Position numbers and translations under genes: made by a program
In this document: piece by piece, positions 25,409-33,067 of the stretch
Layout of the letters: each line of letters opens with the position of its first letter
How positions within the stretch are numbered: the first letter of the stretch is position 1
The notes under the pieces: model-generated
Told to the model about the DNA's origin: nothing
The model's input: the letters and a program-made list of their open reading frames with translations, nothing else
Database searches by the model: none
Origin: Pseudomonadales bacterium
Lineage (GTDB): Bacteria > Pseudomonadota > Gammaproteobacteria > Pseudomonadales > Pseudohongiellaceae
Length of the DNA: 64,000 bases
Reading direction: 5' to 3'
Assembly: GCA_022822865.1 (NCBI GenBank)
Contig: JAJDYJ010000039.1
Location: 86,103-150,102 of the forward strand

Positions 25409-26060
25409 TTCCGGCACGGAAATTGGCGCCGGCCGGCGAATTCCCATGATCGATCCGGAGCGCTTGAGCGATTCCCAGCAAGTCGTTTATGACAAGATCG
25501 TCTCCGGCGCGCGCGGCGTCATCGTCGGTCCGTTGCGGGTCGCGTTGCATTCGCCGGAACTCGCCGACCGCTGGCAGTCGTTGGGAGAGTTTCTGCGCTT
25601 CAATACCACGCTGCCGAAAGTCGTCAGCGAACTGGCCATTATCGTGACCGGCCGTTACTGGAATTCACAAGTCGAATGGTCCATTCATGCCGGCATCGCC
25701 CTGGATTGCGGTGTGCCGGAAGAAGTCGTTGAAGCCATCCGACGTGCTGAAGCGCCGGTTTTCGATGATCCCGCTCACGCCCTTGTTTACGAGTTCACCC
25801 GGAGTTTGCTTGAATTCGGACAGGTCGACGACGATGTCTATCAGGCTCTTTACAATCTAACGGACGAACATTTTCTGATTGAGTTGACCGCCCTGGTCGG
25901 ATATTACAGCCTTGTGGCAATGACCTTGAATGTCCACCGGGTGCCGTTGCCCGAAAATCTGTCCGCCCGGGGTCTTGACTTGCCTGAATCCGGAGCGCTC
26001 ATGCATCCCGCACGATTGCCGGCATGCAAGCCGGCGCAATTCAGCGATAAGGAAAACTGA
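25398..26060 (+). CDS. Carboxymuconolactone decarboxylase (CMD) family protein
   Basis: The 220-residue protein has the all-helical CMD/AhpD-like domain. Marks are PLRVALHSPELADRWQSLGE, FNTTLPKVVSELAIIVTGRY and QVEWSIHAGIALDCGVPEEV, with the family E-W-x-x-H segment. There is no C-x-x-C pair, so it is not a peroxidase of the AhpD type. True gamma-carboxymuconolactone decarboxylases act in the protocatechuate branch of the beta-ketoadipate pathway; many longer relatives of this form have unknown roles in aromatic clusters. It overlaps the CoA-transferase gene by 11 bp and is followed 4 bases later by an amidohydrolase. Confidence 0.8.
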   Translation: MSSDSGTEIGAGRRIPMIDPERLSDSQQVVYDKIVSGARGVIVGPLRVALHSPELADRWQSLGEFLRFNTTLPKVVSELAIIVTGRYWNSQVEWSIHAGIALDCGVPEEVVEAIRRAEAPVFDDPAHALVYEFTRSLLEFGQVDDDVYQALYNLTDEHFLIELTALVGYYSLVAMTLNVHRVPLPENLSARGLDLPESGALMHPARLPACKPAQFSDKEN

Positions 26061-26064
26061 AATC

Positions 26065-26943
26065 ATGGACCACGTCCCAGCCGTATTCCCCGCGCAGCGC
26101 GCGCGGACGCAAATCGAGAACATTTGCGATACCCATAATCACGTATTCGGCCCATTCGACCGGTTTCCGTTGCAACATCCGCCCGATTACACGATGCCGC
26201 TGGCGCCGCTGGAGACTTACCTGGAGATGCAGGACCGGACCGGCGTGGCGCGCGGCGTACTCGTGCAGCCGACGCAACAGGGTTGCGACAATACGGACCT
26301 GTTGCACGCGCTGGAGTCGGCGGGGGACCGGCTGCGGGCGGTAGGCGGACTGCGCTCCGCAGTGGACGACAAGACCTTCGCCAGGTTGGACAAGGCCGGG
26401 GTCACGGCGCTGCGTTTCGTCGAAGCGCCGCTGCCGGACGGCTCGCCCCGTCCCGGCGCAGTGGAATTCGCCGAGATACCGGGGCTTGCCTCACGCCTCG
26501 CGGCCTGCAATTGGGCGGTCGATGCCTGGGCGCCGCTGCCGCGGCTGATCGCCAGCCTGGATGTGATCATGCAGGAAGACGTTCCGGTCATTTTTGAACA
26601 CATGGGAATGCTGGACGTTCGATCGGGGGTCGCCGACAGGCATTTCCAATCGATGCTCGGGCTGGTTCGAGAAGGGCGGATCCACGTCAAGCTCTCGGTT
26701 TGCCGTTGCTCGACCGAAGCGCCGGAGTACGAGGATCTGCGGCCGTTCCACGACGCGCTGGTGGAAGCGAATCCGGATCAACTCGTCTGGGGCTCCGACT
26801 GGCCGTTCATCCGCATGGACGGTAACGAGCCCGATCCGGCGAAATTGCTCGACCTGTTCTGCAAATGGACGGACGACGCCGGGTTGCAACGGAAAATACT
26901 GGTGGACAATCCCACCCGCTTATACGGGTTCCCGGAAGGGTAA
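26065..26943 (+). CDS. Amidohydrolase family protein, 2-pyrone-4,6-dicarboxylate hydrolase (LigI)-like
   Basis: The 292-residue TIM-barrel protein of the amidohydrolase-2 family has the N-terminal metal site CDTHNHVFGPFDRFP, a central IFEHMGMLD, a KLSVCR segment and the C-terminal WGSDWPFIRMDG containing the catalytic Asp, ending in VDNPTRLYGF. These are the marks of LigI (2-pyrone-4,6-dicarboxylate hydrolase) and related lactonases and decarboxylases. It ends the operon. A lactone formed after ring cleavage is the likely substrate. The ATG at 26065 has GGAAAA upstream; longer in-frame starts overlap the CMD gene and are unlikely. Confidence 0.85.
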   Translation: MDHVPAVFPAQRARTQIENICDTHNHVFGPFDRFPLQHPPDYTMPLAPLETYLEMQDRTGVARGVLVQPTQQGCDNTDLLHALESAGDRLRAVGGLRSAVDDKTFARLDKAGVTALRFVEAPLPDGSPRPGAVEFAEIPGLASRLAACNWAVDAWAPLPRLIASLDVIMQEDVPVIFEHMGMLDVRSGVADRHFQSMLGLVREGRIHVKLSVCRCSTEAPEYEDLRPFHDALVEANPDQLVWGSDWPFIRMDGNEPDPAKLLDLFCKWTDDAGLQRKILVDNPTRLYGFPEG

Positions 26944-26957
26944 ACCTTTCCGGGGAG

Positions 26958-26979
26958 ATTCCGCGCCTGCGCGCGGAAT
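26958..26979. repeat. Palindromic GGAAT-type hairpin between convergent genes
   Basis: A perfect 9-bp inverted repeat, ATTCCGCGC then CTGC then GCGCGGAAT, lies between the amidohydrolase stop and the alanine dehydrogenase stop. It resembles the dispersed GATTCC...GGAATGAC palindromes seen between genes of many proteobacteria. It lacks a T-run, so a role as a bidirectional terminator is possible but not clear. It is the only copy I noticed in the window. Confidence 0.5.
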
Positions 26980-26990
26980 GACCGGATTGG

Positions 26991-28112
26991 CTATAGCGTC
27001 TCCAGCGCCTGTTCCGGCGTTATGAAACTTCTGCCCAGGGCGCTCGCCACCGCTTCGTAGGTGATTTGGCCGCGGCAGACGTTCATCCCGCGGCGCAGAT
27101 GCACGTCCCGTTCGAGCGTCTGCCTGACGCCATCGTTCGCGAGCCGGCGCACATAGGGCAAGGTCGCCCGGCACAGCGCCTTGGTCGATGTGACCGGAAC
27201 GGCGCCGGGAATGTTGGCGACGCAATAATGCACCACGCCATGCTTGATGAAGGTCGGCTCGTCGTGGGACGTCGGCCGCGAAGTTTCCACACAGCCCCCC
27301 TGATCGATGCAGACGTCCGCAACCACGGCGCCCGGTTTCATCTTCATGACCAGGGATTCGGAAACCAGCGGTTCCAGTTTTCCGCCCGGCACGAGCAGGG
27401 CGCCTACGACCAGATCGGCTTCGGTTACCAGCCGCTCGACGTTCTCCGGCGTCGAATCGACGCATTCCAGTTCCGGTCCGAGCATTTCCCGCAACTGTTC
27501 CCGCCGCGCGGGAAACTTCTCGACGACGGCGACCCGGGCGCCGAGCCCGAGCGCGATGCGGGCCGCGTTGCTGCCCACCGTGCCGCCGCCGATGACCACG
27601 ACCTTGCCCGGTTCGACGCCGGTAGCGCCGCTGAGCAACAGGCCCATGCCGCCCTGGCGTTTTTGCAGAAAGCCTGCCGCCGCCTGTACCGACATGCGTC
27701 CGGCGATCTCCGACATGGGGATCAGCAGGGGCAGGGCGCCCTGGTCATTGGTGACCGTCTCGAAAGCGATGCAAAGCGCGCCGCTCGCCAGCAGGTCGTC
27801 GGTCTGCTCCGGGTCCGAGGCCAGATGCAAATAGCCGAACAGCGTGTGGCGCTGCTGCAGGAGAGCGCGTTCGGCGCTGTTGGGCTCCTTGACCTTCACA
27901 ATCAGATCGACCGCTTCGAAGAGTTCGGCCGTATCGGCGGCGATTCGCGCCCCGGCCCGCTCGTAGTCCGAGTCGCTTTCGCCGATGCCGGCTCCCGCGC
28001 CGGTCTCGATCCAGACTTCATGTCCGTCGGCCGCGAGGGCCGCGGCGGACTCAACGTCGAGTCCGACCCGGTATTCGTGATTCTTGCTTTCCCTTGGCGC
28101 TCCAATACGCAT
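26991..28112 (-). CDS. ald: Alanine dehydrogenase
   Basis: The 373-residue NAD-dependent enzyme converts L-alanine and water to pyruvate and ammonia. Family marks are MRIGAPRESKNHEYRVGLD at the start, the catalytic Lys in IVKVKEP (about residue 74), the His in LFGYLHLASD (about residue 95), the NAD-binding VVVIGGGTVGSNAARIALGL, and VCIDQGGCVETSRPTSH. The ATG at 28112 has GGAAG 6 bases upstream; an in-frame start at 28160 would add 16 unrelated residues. It is convergent with the amidohydrolase and divergent from the metallo-hydrolase at 28249. It recycles amino-group carbon and ammonia and has no evident link to its neighbours. Confidence 0.93.
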   Translation of the reverse strand: MRIGAPRESKNHEYRVGLDVESAAALAADGHEVWIETGAGAGIGESDSDYERAGARIAADTAELFEAVDLIVKVKEPNSAERALLQQRHTLFGYLHLASDPEQTDDLLASGALCIAFETVTNDQGALPLLIPMSEIAGRMSVQAAAGFLQKRQGGMGLLLSGATGVEPGKVVVIGGGTVGSNAARIALGLGARVAVVEKFPARREQLREMLGPELECVDSTPENVERLVTEADLVVGALLVPGGKLEPLVSESLVMKMKPGAVVADVCIDQGGCVETSRPTSHDEPTFIKHGVVHYCVANIPGAVPVTSTKALCRATLPYVRRLANDGVRQTLERDVHLRRGMNVCRGQITYEAVASALGRSFITPEQALETL

Positions 28113-28248
28113 GATGACTTCCCCCCGAGGAATCGATGGCGTCCGGATCCGAACAGGCAATGAGACGGCGGTTCCTTATGCCGGTGATATCGTATATAAC
28201 GGCGTTTGCCGCGGACGCAAATTATAAGTCCTCCACCTGGTAAATGAA

Positions 28249-29094
28249 ATGAAATCAAAGGCGGCCATCTGGCCCGCGCTGCTGCTGGCGTGCCTGCTCG
28301 GCATGCATCAGGGCCTGGCCCAGGACACGGCCGAACTGGACGACCCCGAACTGCAACGCGTCCCCCCGTTCCAGGTCTTCGACAATCTCTATTACGTCGG
28401 CGCGCGCTGGGTCTCGGCCTGGCTGCTGGAGACCGATCAAGGGCTGATCCTGTTCGACGCGCTCTATGGCGACCTGGTCGATATCGCCATCGACGGCATT
28501 CGCGAACTCGGCTTTGATCCTGACGACATCCGTTACCTGATTGTCAGCCACGCGCATTACGATCACATCGGCGGCGCCCGGCGTTTCCAGCAGGAGTTCG
28601 GCGCGGTGGTGCTGATGACCGAAGCCGACTGGCAATTGAGTGAGGGTGAACCGGATTTCCGCGACTATCCGCGTCCGATGCGGCATCTCTCCCTGGGCAA
28701 CGGCGATACCCTGAATCTCGGCCGGACGCGGCTGCAGTTTCTGCAGACGCCGGGCCACACCCTGGGCGTGTTGAGCACCATTTTCACGGTCTACGACGGC
28801 GGCTATCCCCACACCGCGGTGATGTTCGGCGGCGCCGGCCTGAACTTTGCAGGCGCGGACCGGCTGCAAATGTATATCGATAGCGTCGGCCGCTTGCTGT
28901 CGATCCCGGACGTCGAAGTGAACGTCTCCAATCATCCCGATTCCAGCGATGTATTCGCCAGATATGAGATGTTGCAGGAGCGCCGGGACGGCGACCCGCA
29001 TCCCTTCGTAGACCCGGAAAGCTGGACCGCCTGGCTTGAACTGATGCGTCGCAACGCCCAAACCATGCTCGACGCCGAAACCACCGCCAACTGA
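28249..29094 (+). CDS. Exported metallo-beta-lactamase-fold hydrolase (B3-like)
   Basis: The 281-residue product has a signal peptide (cleavage near residue 24, GLAQD) followed by a compact MBL domain. Zinc ligands are in S-H101-A-H103-Y-D105-H106-I-G-G, with PGHTLGVLST supplying a later His and SNHPDSSD another. FQVFDNLYYVGARWVSAWLL is shared with the protein at 8368, so the two are paralogues of the same B3-like group, this one without the Pro-rich insertion. Such enzymes hydrolyse lactams, lactones or phosphoesters; true beta-lactamase activity is possible but unproven. No linked gene explains its substrate. Confidence 0.85.
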   Translation: MKSKAAIWPALLLACLLGMHQGLAQDTAELDDPELQRVPPFQVFDNLYYVGARWVSAWLLETDQGLILFDALYGDLVDIAIDGIRELGFDPDDIRYLIVSHAHYDHIGGARRFQQEFGAVVLMTEADWQLSEGEPDFRDYPRPMRHLSLGNGDTLNLGRTRLQFLQTPGHTLGVLSTIFTVYDGGYPHTAVMFGGAGLNFAGADRLQMYIDSVGRLLSIPDVEVNVSNHPDSSDVFARYEMLQERRDGDPHPFVDPESWTAWLELMRRNAQTMLDAETTAN

Positions 29095-29106
29095 TTCTTC
29101 TCCGGC

Positions 29107-29688
29107 TTATTCGATCTGCCATCGGGCGAAGGTCCGGCGCGCCTCGCTGAGTTGTTCGGGCCGCATGCGGTCTTCCAGTTCTTCCATCATGGCGGCGGCT
29201 TCGGGGTGATCGTAGCGCGCGGCCCAGGCGGCCCAGGCGTGGGCCAGCACCGGGTCGTGGTCGACATGGTCGCCGTCCCGGTGCATCGCCGCCAGCGTGA
29301 AAGCGGCCGCGCCGTTGCCGGCTCTGGCGGCGAACTCATACCATTCCACGGCCTGGTCACGGTCCTCCCGCACGCCGTTGCCGAAGTAATACAGGCTGCC
29401 CAGATTGAGTTGGGCCGCGGCATGGCCTTGCAGGGCGGCGGCTTCGGTCCAGCGGAAGGCCGCCTCAAAGTCCTGCTCGACGCCCTGGCCGGTGAAATAC
29501 AGAATGCCGAGATTGTATTGTGCCAGGTCGAGGCCCGCTTCGGCTGCGATCGTAAATTCACGAAAGGCAGTGTCGTAGTCCCCGGCCAGCGCGGCATTCA
29601 CCCCGTCTTCGTAGTCAGCCGCGGCCGGCAACGACAGCAGGGTGAAGCCCGCGGCAATAATCGCTCTTGCTGGAATCTTGAGATTCAT
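29107..29688 (-). CDS. Exported Sel1-like (TPR-type) repeat protein
   Basis: The 193-residue protein has a signal peptide (MNLKIPARAIIAAGFTLLSL...AAAD) and about three to four Sel1-like repeats of roughly 36 residues. Typical repeat text is AQYNLGILYFTGQGVEQDFE and AQLNLGSLYYFGNGVREDRD. These alpha-helical repeats mediate protein contacts in the periplasm or at the membrane. The ATG at 29688 is chosen because the signal peptide starts there; the open frame extends a further 37 residues with no coding character. The gene is convergent with the metallo-hydrolase, 12 bp apart. Function beyond scaffolding is unknown. Confidence 0.8.
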   Translation of the reverse strand: MNLKIPARAIIAAGFTLLSLPAAADYEDGVNAALAGDYDTAFREFTIAAEAGLDLAQYNLGILYFTGQGVEQDFEAAFRWTEAAALQGHAAAQLNLGSLYYFGNGVREDRDQAVEWYEFAARAGNGAAAFTLAAMHRDGDHVDHDPVLAHAWAAWAARYDHPEAAAMMEELEDRMRPEQLSEARRTFARWQIE

Positions 29689-29754
29689 GTCCTGGTCAAT
29701 GTTACTACAGACCCCACACTGACATGGCGCGCCGGTTTCTAGTAGAATCTGCCA

Positions 29755-29785
29755 CTTCCCGCCGCCGGGAGCCCGGCGGCGGAAG
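29755..29785. repeat. GC-rich hairpin upstream of tRNA-Arg
   Basis: CTTCC-C-GCCGCCGGG pairs with CCCGGCGGCGGAAG around a two-base loop, a 14-bp stem with one bulged C. It ends 10 bases before the tRNA. No T-run follows on either strand. It may be a structured leader or a terminator for upstream transcription; I cannot tell. Confidence 0.45.
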
Positions 29786-29795
29786 TCTCGACAAT

Positions 29796-29872
29796 GCACC
29801 CGTAGCTCAGCTGGATAGAGTACCTGGCTACGAACCAGGTGGTCAGAGGTTCGAATCCTCTCGGGTGCGCCA
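29796..29872 (+). tRNA. tRNA-Arg (anticodon ACG)
   Basis: The 77-base gene folds into a full cloverleaf. The acceptor stem GCACCCG/CGGGTGC is followed by discriminator G and an encoded CCA. The D-loop has AGCTCAGCTGGATAGAG, the anticodon stem is CCTGG/CCAGG with loop CTACGAA (anticodon ACG), and the T-arm has GGTTCGAATCC. ACG reads CGU/CGC/CGA codons after A34 is converted to inosine. The 3' end is a common integration site, but no integrase or duplicated 3' end is seen beside it. Confidence 0.97.
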
Positions 29873-29926
29873 TTTCACGAAGAGTCCATTCCGGACACAC
29901 AGGTAACAGTCGAACGAGGCAGATTC

Positions 29927-31204
29927 ATGAAGTCTCACTGGTTCACCGCTTTTATCCTGCTGACGCCCTTCATTCTGAACAGTTCTGCTTTCGCCAACGA
30001 GGGCAGTATCGCTTTCACCGGCGCCACGATCATCGACGGCACCGAGGCCGCTCCACTGCCGGACGGCGTGCTCGTCATCACCGACGGGCGCGTGCGCAGT
30101 ATCGGGCCGGCGTCCGAAGTCAGCATTCCCGCGGATGCGCAGCGCATCGACGTCAGCGGCAAGACCATCATGCCCGGCATGATCAACGCTCACGGGCATG
30201 TCGGCGACACCCTGGGACTGGAAACCGGCCACTACAGCCGCGAAAACGTGCTCGACCAGCTTGGCCTTTATGCGCGTTACGGCATCACCACGGTGCTCAG
30301 CCTCGGCGGCGACGAGGCGCCGGGCTTCCAGGTGCGCAACGAACAATTCCACGCCGGGCTGGACCGGGCGCGGTTATACGTTGCCGGTAGCGTCGTCAAC
30401 GGCGAGACTTCGCCGGAAATTCGCAGCCAGTTGAACGCCAATGCCGACCTGGGCGCTGACTACATCAAGACGCGGATCGATTCCGAACTCGGCCAGTTGC
30501 CGACGCTGGCGCCTGAAGTGTTTCAGTCATTGATGGACCTGGCGTCGAGCCGCCGGCTGCCCGTGGCGGTGCATATCTACTATCTGGAAGACGCGCGCAT
30601 GGTGCTTGAGGCCGGCGCCGACATCATCGCCCATTCGGTGCGCGACCTGGAAGTCGACCGGGATTTCATCGACCTGATGATCGAGAACGACGCCTGCTAC
30701 ATCCCCACCATGATGCGCGACGTTTCGACTTTCGTGTACGAGACCGAGCCCGATTTCTTCTCCGACCCCTTTTTCCTGGCCGAGGCCGACCCGGCGGTCA
30801 TCGCCGAACTGAGTACGCCCGAGTATCGCTCGGGCATCCGCAACAGCGCCGCCTCCCAGCAATACAAGGCGGATTTGCCGAACGCGCTGGTCAACGTGGG
30901 GCTGCTGCATGAAGCCGGCGTGCGCGTCGCCATGGGCACCGACACCGGCCCGCCGGCGCGCTTTCAGGGCTATTTCGAACACGAGGAAATGCAGATGATG
31001 GTGGACGCGGGCATGAGCCCGCTCGACGCCATTCGCGCCGCTACCGGCGAAGCCGCGCAATGCATCGGTCAAAGCGAGATCGGCACCCTCGAACCCGGCA
31101 ACTGGGGCGATTTCATCGTACTCGACGGCAACCCGGCCCAGGATATCGCCAACACCCGCCTCATCGACAGCGTCTGGATAGCCGGCAACCGCGTCCCGCG
31201 CTGA
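29927..31204 (+). CDS. Exported amidohydrolase (imidazolonepropionase/prolidase-like)
   Basis: The 425-residue product has a signal peptide (about residues 1-24, SSAFAN) and a typical amidohydrolase-superfamily layout. The N-terminal beta sandwich carries GATIIDGTEAAPLPDGVLVI, followed by PGMINAHGHVGD (metal HxH), DYIKTRID (the Lys normally carboxylated in binuclear enzymes), a VAVHIYY His, IIAHSV, and the metal-binding Asp in MGTDTGPP. The C-terminus (GTLEPGNWGDFIVLDGNP) closes the sandwich. Members hydrolyse amides, lactones or peptides. It ends 3 bp from the convergent aldolase gene. The substrate is unknown, and the location is periplasmic. Confidence 0.85.
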   Translation: MKSHWFTAFILLTPFILNSSAFANEGSIAFTGATIIDGTEAAPLPDGVLVITDGRVRSIGPASEVSIPADAQRIDVSGKTIMPGMINAHGHVGDTLGLETGHYSRENVLDQLGLYARYGITTVLSLGGDEAPGFQVRNEQFHAGLDRARLYVAGSVVNGETSPEIRSQLNANADLGADYIKTRIDSELGQLPTLAPEVFQSLMDLASSRRLPVAVHIYYLEDARMVLEAGADIIAHSVRDLEVDRDFIDLMIENDACYIPTMMRDVSTFVYETEPDFFSDPFFLAEADPAVIAELSTPEYRSGIRNSAASQQYKADLPNALVNVGLLHEAGVRVAMGTDTGPPARFQGYFEHEEMQMMVDAGMSPLDAIRAATGEAAQCIGQSEIGTLEPGNWGDFIVLDGNPAQDIANTRLIDSVWIAGNRVPR

Positions 31205-31207
31205 TTT

Positions 31208-32071
31208 TCAGGGGCAGGGATCCTCGCCTTGCACCGGGGTTGCGCCTGAGGGCAGGAAGCGGCACGGGTCGGCGTCTTCGAGCATCACTCTCGCTCCGGC
31301 GCGAATGATTGCGCCGGTGCCCGGCGCCTGGAAGAAGTTGTAGCCTTCCCGCGTAGTCATCCAGGCCGAAGGGCCGCCGAGATATTTGCCGGCACTGGTT
31401 GTTGCGCCAACGACATCGTCCACCAGACCTTCGTAATACGGGTCGCCCTGTCTGGCGCCGCTGAAACTGCCGAGGTCGGAACTGGCGACGAAGACGACAT
31501 CGACGCCGTCTACCGCGGAGATTTCGCCGGCGGCTTCCACGCCTTCCACGGTCTCGATCATGGCGATAATCATGATGTTTTCATTGGCGCTCTGGCGATA
31601 GCCGCCGCCCCAAATCGCGCCGTATTGGCCGCCGCCCTGGCTGCGGCGTCCCTCCGGCGGGTACTTGGCGAAACGCACGGCGTTTTCCATTTTCTCCGCG
31701 GTGTCGACCATCGGCACGATGATGCCGAGAGCGCCGATGTCGGTCGCCTTCTGGATATCGCCTTCGGTGGCGTCAGGCACGCGGATGAAGGGAATCGCCG
31801 GTGCGTCGCGGCAGGCGAAGATCATGCGCGCCACGTCGGTGTAGTTGAGATGGCTGTGCTGCATCTCGATCCAGATGAAATCGAAGCCCGCGCCGGCCAT
31901 GGCGCAATAGATTTCCGGATCGGCCGTCGACACGGTACCGCCGAGCACCTGCTCGCCGGCTTCGAGCTTGGCCTTGACGGTGTTGTAGAGCCCGCCGTCC
32001 TGGGCCGGAACCGCGGCGGACCAAAGCAGGGCCGCCATGGTGGGAAACAGGTATTTCAGTAATCTGTTCAT
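31208..32071 (-). CDS. HpcH/HpaI aldolase family protein with signal peptide
   Basis: The 287-residue protein has the HpcH/HpaI (4-hydroxy-2-oxo-heptanedioate aldolase/2-dehydro-3-deoxyglucarate aldolase) TIM barrel. Marks are GTVSTADPEIYCAMAGAGFD, FIWIEMQHSHLNYTDV (metal/His region), RVPDATEGDIQKATDIGALG, IIVPMVDTAEKMENAV and IAMIETVEGV with the metal-binding Glu. An N-terminal hydrophobic stretch (PTMAALLWSAAVPAQ) is a clear signal peptide, which is unusual because the family is normally cytoplasmic. The ATG at 32071 has GAGG 5 bases upstream; GTG 32077 is possible. It lies 36 bp after the selenoprotein-like gene on the same strand. Probably a periplasmic lyase or sensor-like protein. Confidence 0.8.
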   Translation of the reverse strand: MNRLLKYLFPTMAALLWSAAVPAQDGGLYNTVKAKLEAGEQVLGGTVSTADPEIYCAMAGAGFDFIWIEMQHSHLNYTDVARMIFACRDAPAIPFIRVPDATEGDIQKATDIGALGIIVPMVDTAEKMENAVRFAKYPPEGRRSQGGGQYGAIWGGGYRQSANENIMIIAMIETVEGVEAAGEISAVDGVDVVFVASSDLGSFSGARQGDPYYEGLVDDVVGATTSAGKYLGGPSAWMTTREGYNFFQAPGTGAIIRAGARVMLEDADPCRFLPSGATPVQGEDPCP

Positions 32072-32107
32072 TTTCACCTCGCAGAATTCGGCGGCCTGGG
32101 CGCCGCG

Positions 32108-32992
32108 TCAGACTTCGGAAATCATCGGCGCTCTCGTTTCACCGGACGCCTTCGCGGCAACCTGTTGTTGCCGCCGTTTTTCGCCGCGCAGCCGCAGTTC
32201 CTCGCGGTTGCTGTCGTCCACCCTGGCGTATTCGTCGCGCCATTCGTCGCCGCCGCGCCAGCCGAGGCTGGTGCGCCAGGTCGTTTCCGGACCTTCGGCC
32301 TCTTCGAGCAATTTCAGCCCCCGGCGCACGATGCCGATCTGGCTGAGGATATCCCCGGGAGCGCCGCAGGGATTGCCGAGCGGAAAATCGGTATGCAGAT
32401 AACGGGCGACGCCGCAATGTTCCACCACGTCAAGGGCGCTGCCGATGATCACGGTGGGAATTCCGTTCTCTTCCAGGTGCCGGCTGACCAGACTCACGGT
32501 CTGGTGACAGACGGGTCACAAGGGCACGAGCATGGCCACGTCGATATGATCTTCGCGGCATAGCTCGAGAATCCTTGGCGCGTCCTTATCCGTAGTATTG
32601 CGCTTGCTGTATTCCGTCGGCACGGAATAGAAGCGGCCGGAAAGGCTTTCGAACACTCCCGCGCGCGCCGTATTGCGCAAGTGATTGAGCGGCAGAAAGC
32701 TGCCGAGATCCCTGGTATGCGTGACGGTCTTCTGCCAGGACAACTCGTCCGTATACATCGATTCCGGCGTCGGCGTCGACATCGAGGCATGGACCTGCCG
32801 CTTCGCCCGGCCTTCGACCGTGTCCGGCATCGCCGTCGTGATCAGCCCCAGGCGGCATTCGCGCAAGGGTTTCGGCAGCGGCGTAAAAGGCATTTCGTCG
32901 TGGTGGGCCCAGACGTAATCCTTCTCGTATCCCTGGGCCCGGTAGTAATCCCGGGTGCGCTGAATGTAGGGAACGTCATACTTGCCCGGCAT
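32108..32992 (-). CDS. Putative selenoprotein, glycine/sarcosine/betaine reductase B (GrdB)-like
   Basis: Read through one in-frame TGA at 32516-32518, this is a single 294-residue protein. The TGA lies in the context MLVPL-U-PVCHQT, giving Sec159-x-x-Cys162, a redox motif. The region after it (LEENGIPTVIIGSALDVVEH, then TDFPLGNPCGAPGD) matches, from memory, the GrdB-like family of proteobacteria, where this position is Cys or Sec. A SECIS-like hairpin follows the TGA. The start has an excellent ribosome binding site (AAGGAG 8 bases upstream), and both halves are well conserved in style, so decay seems unlikely. The likely role is thiol/selenol redox on a small amine or carbonyl compound. It is transcribed with the exported aldolase. 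No sel genes are in the window. Confidence 0.75.
32487..32518 (-). promoter_or_regulatory. Candidate bacterial SECIS element after in-frame TGA
   Basis: Reading the minus strand from the TGA, 17 bases separate it from the loop of a perfect 7-bp hairpin: ACCAGAC, loop CGTGA, GTCTGGT (32505-32487). Known bacterial SECIS elements lie within the coding region, about 16-37 bases from the UGA, with a small loop having a G in its first two positions. This hairpin fits both rules (the loop's second base is G). Stem extension below is imperfect. Confidence 0.6.
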
Positions 32993-33067
32993 TTGTGGCT
33001 CCTTGGTCTTAAAGTCGGGACTCCGGCGGCAGAATAACCCGATAGGAATCGAAGGAAAAGCGCGACG

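Noticed and set aside
29796..29872. Integrated mobile element at the tRNA-Arg
   Set aside because: No integrase gene and no repeated tRNA 3' end were seen on either side.
32516..32518. TGA as a simple nonsense mutation or sequencing error
   Set aside because: The U-x-x-C context, flanking family conservation and SECIS-like hairpin favour Sec; the alternative stays possible until sel genes are checked.
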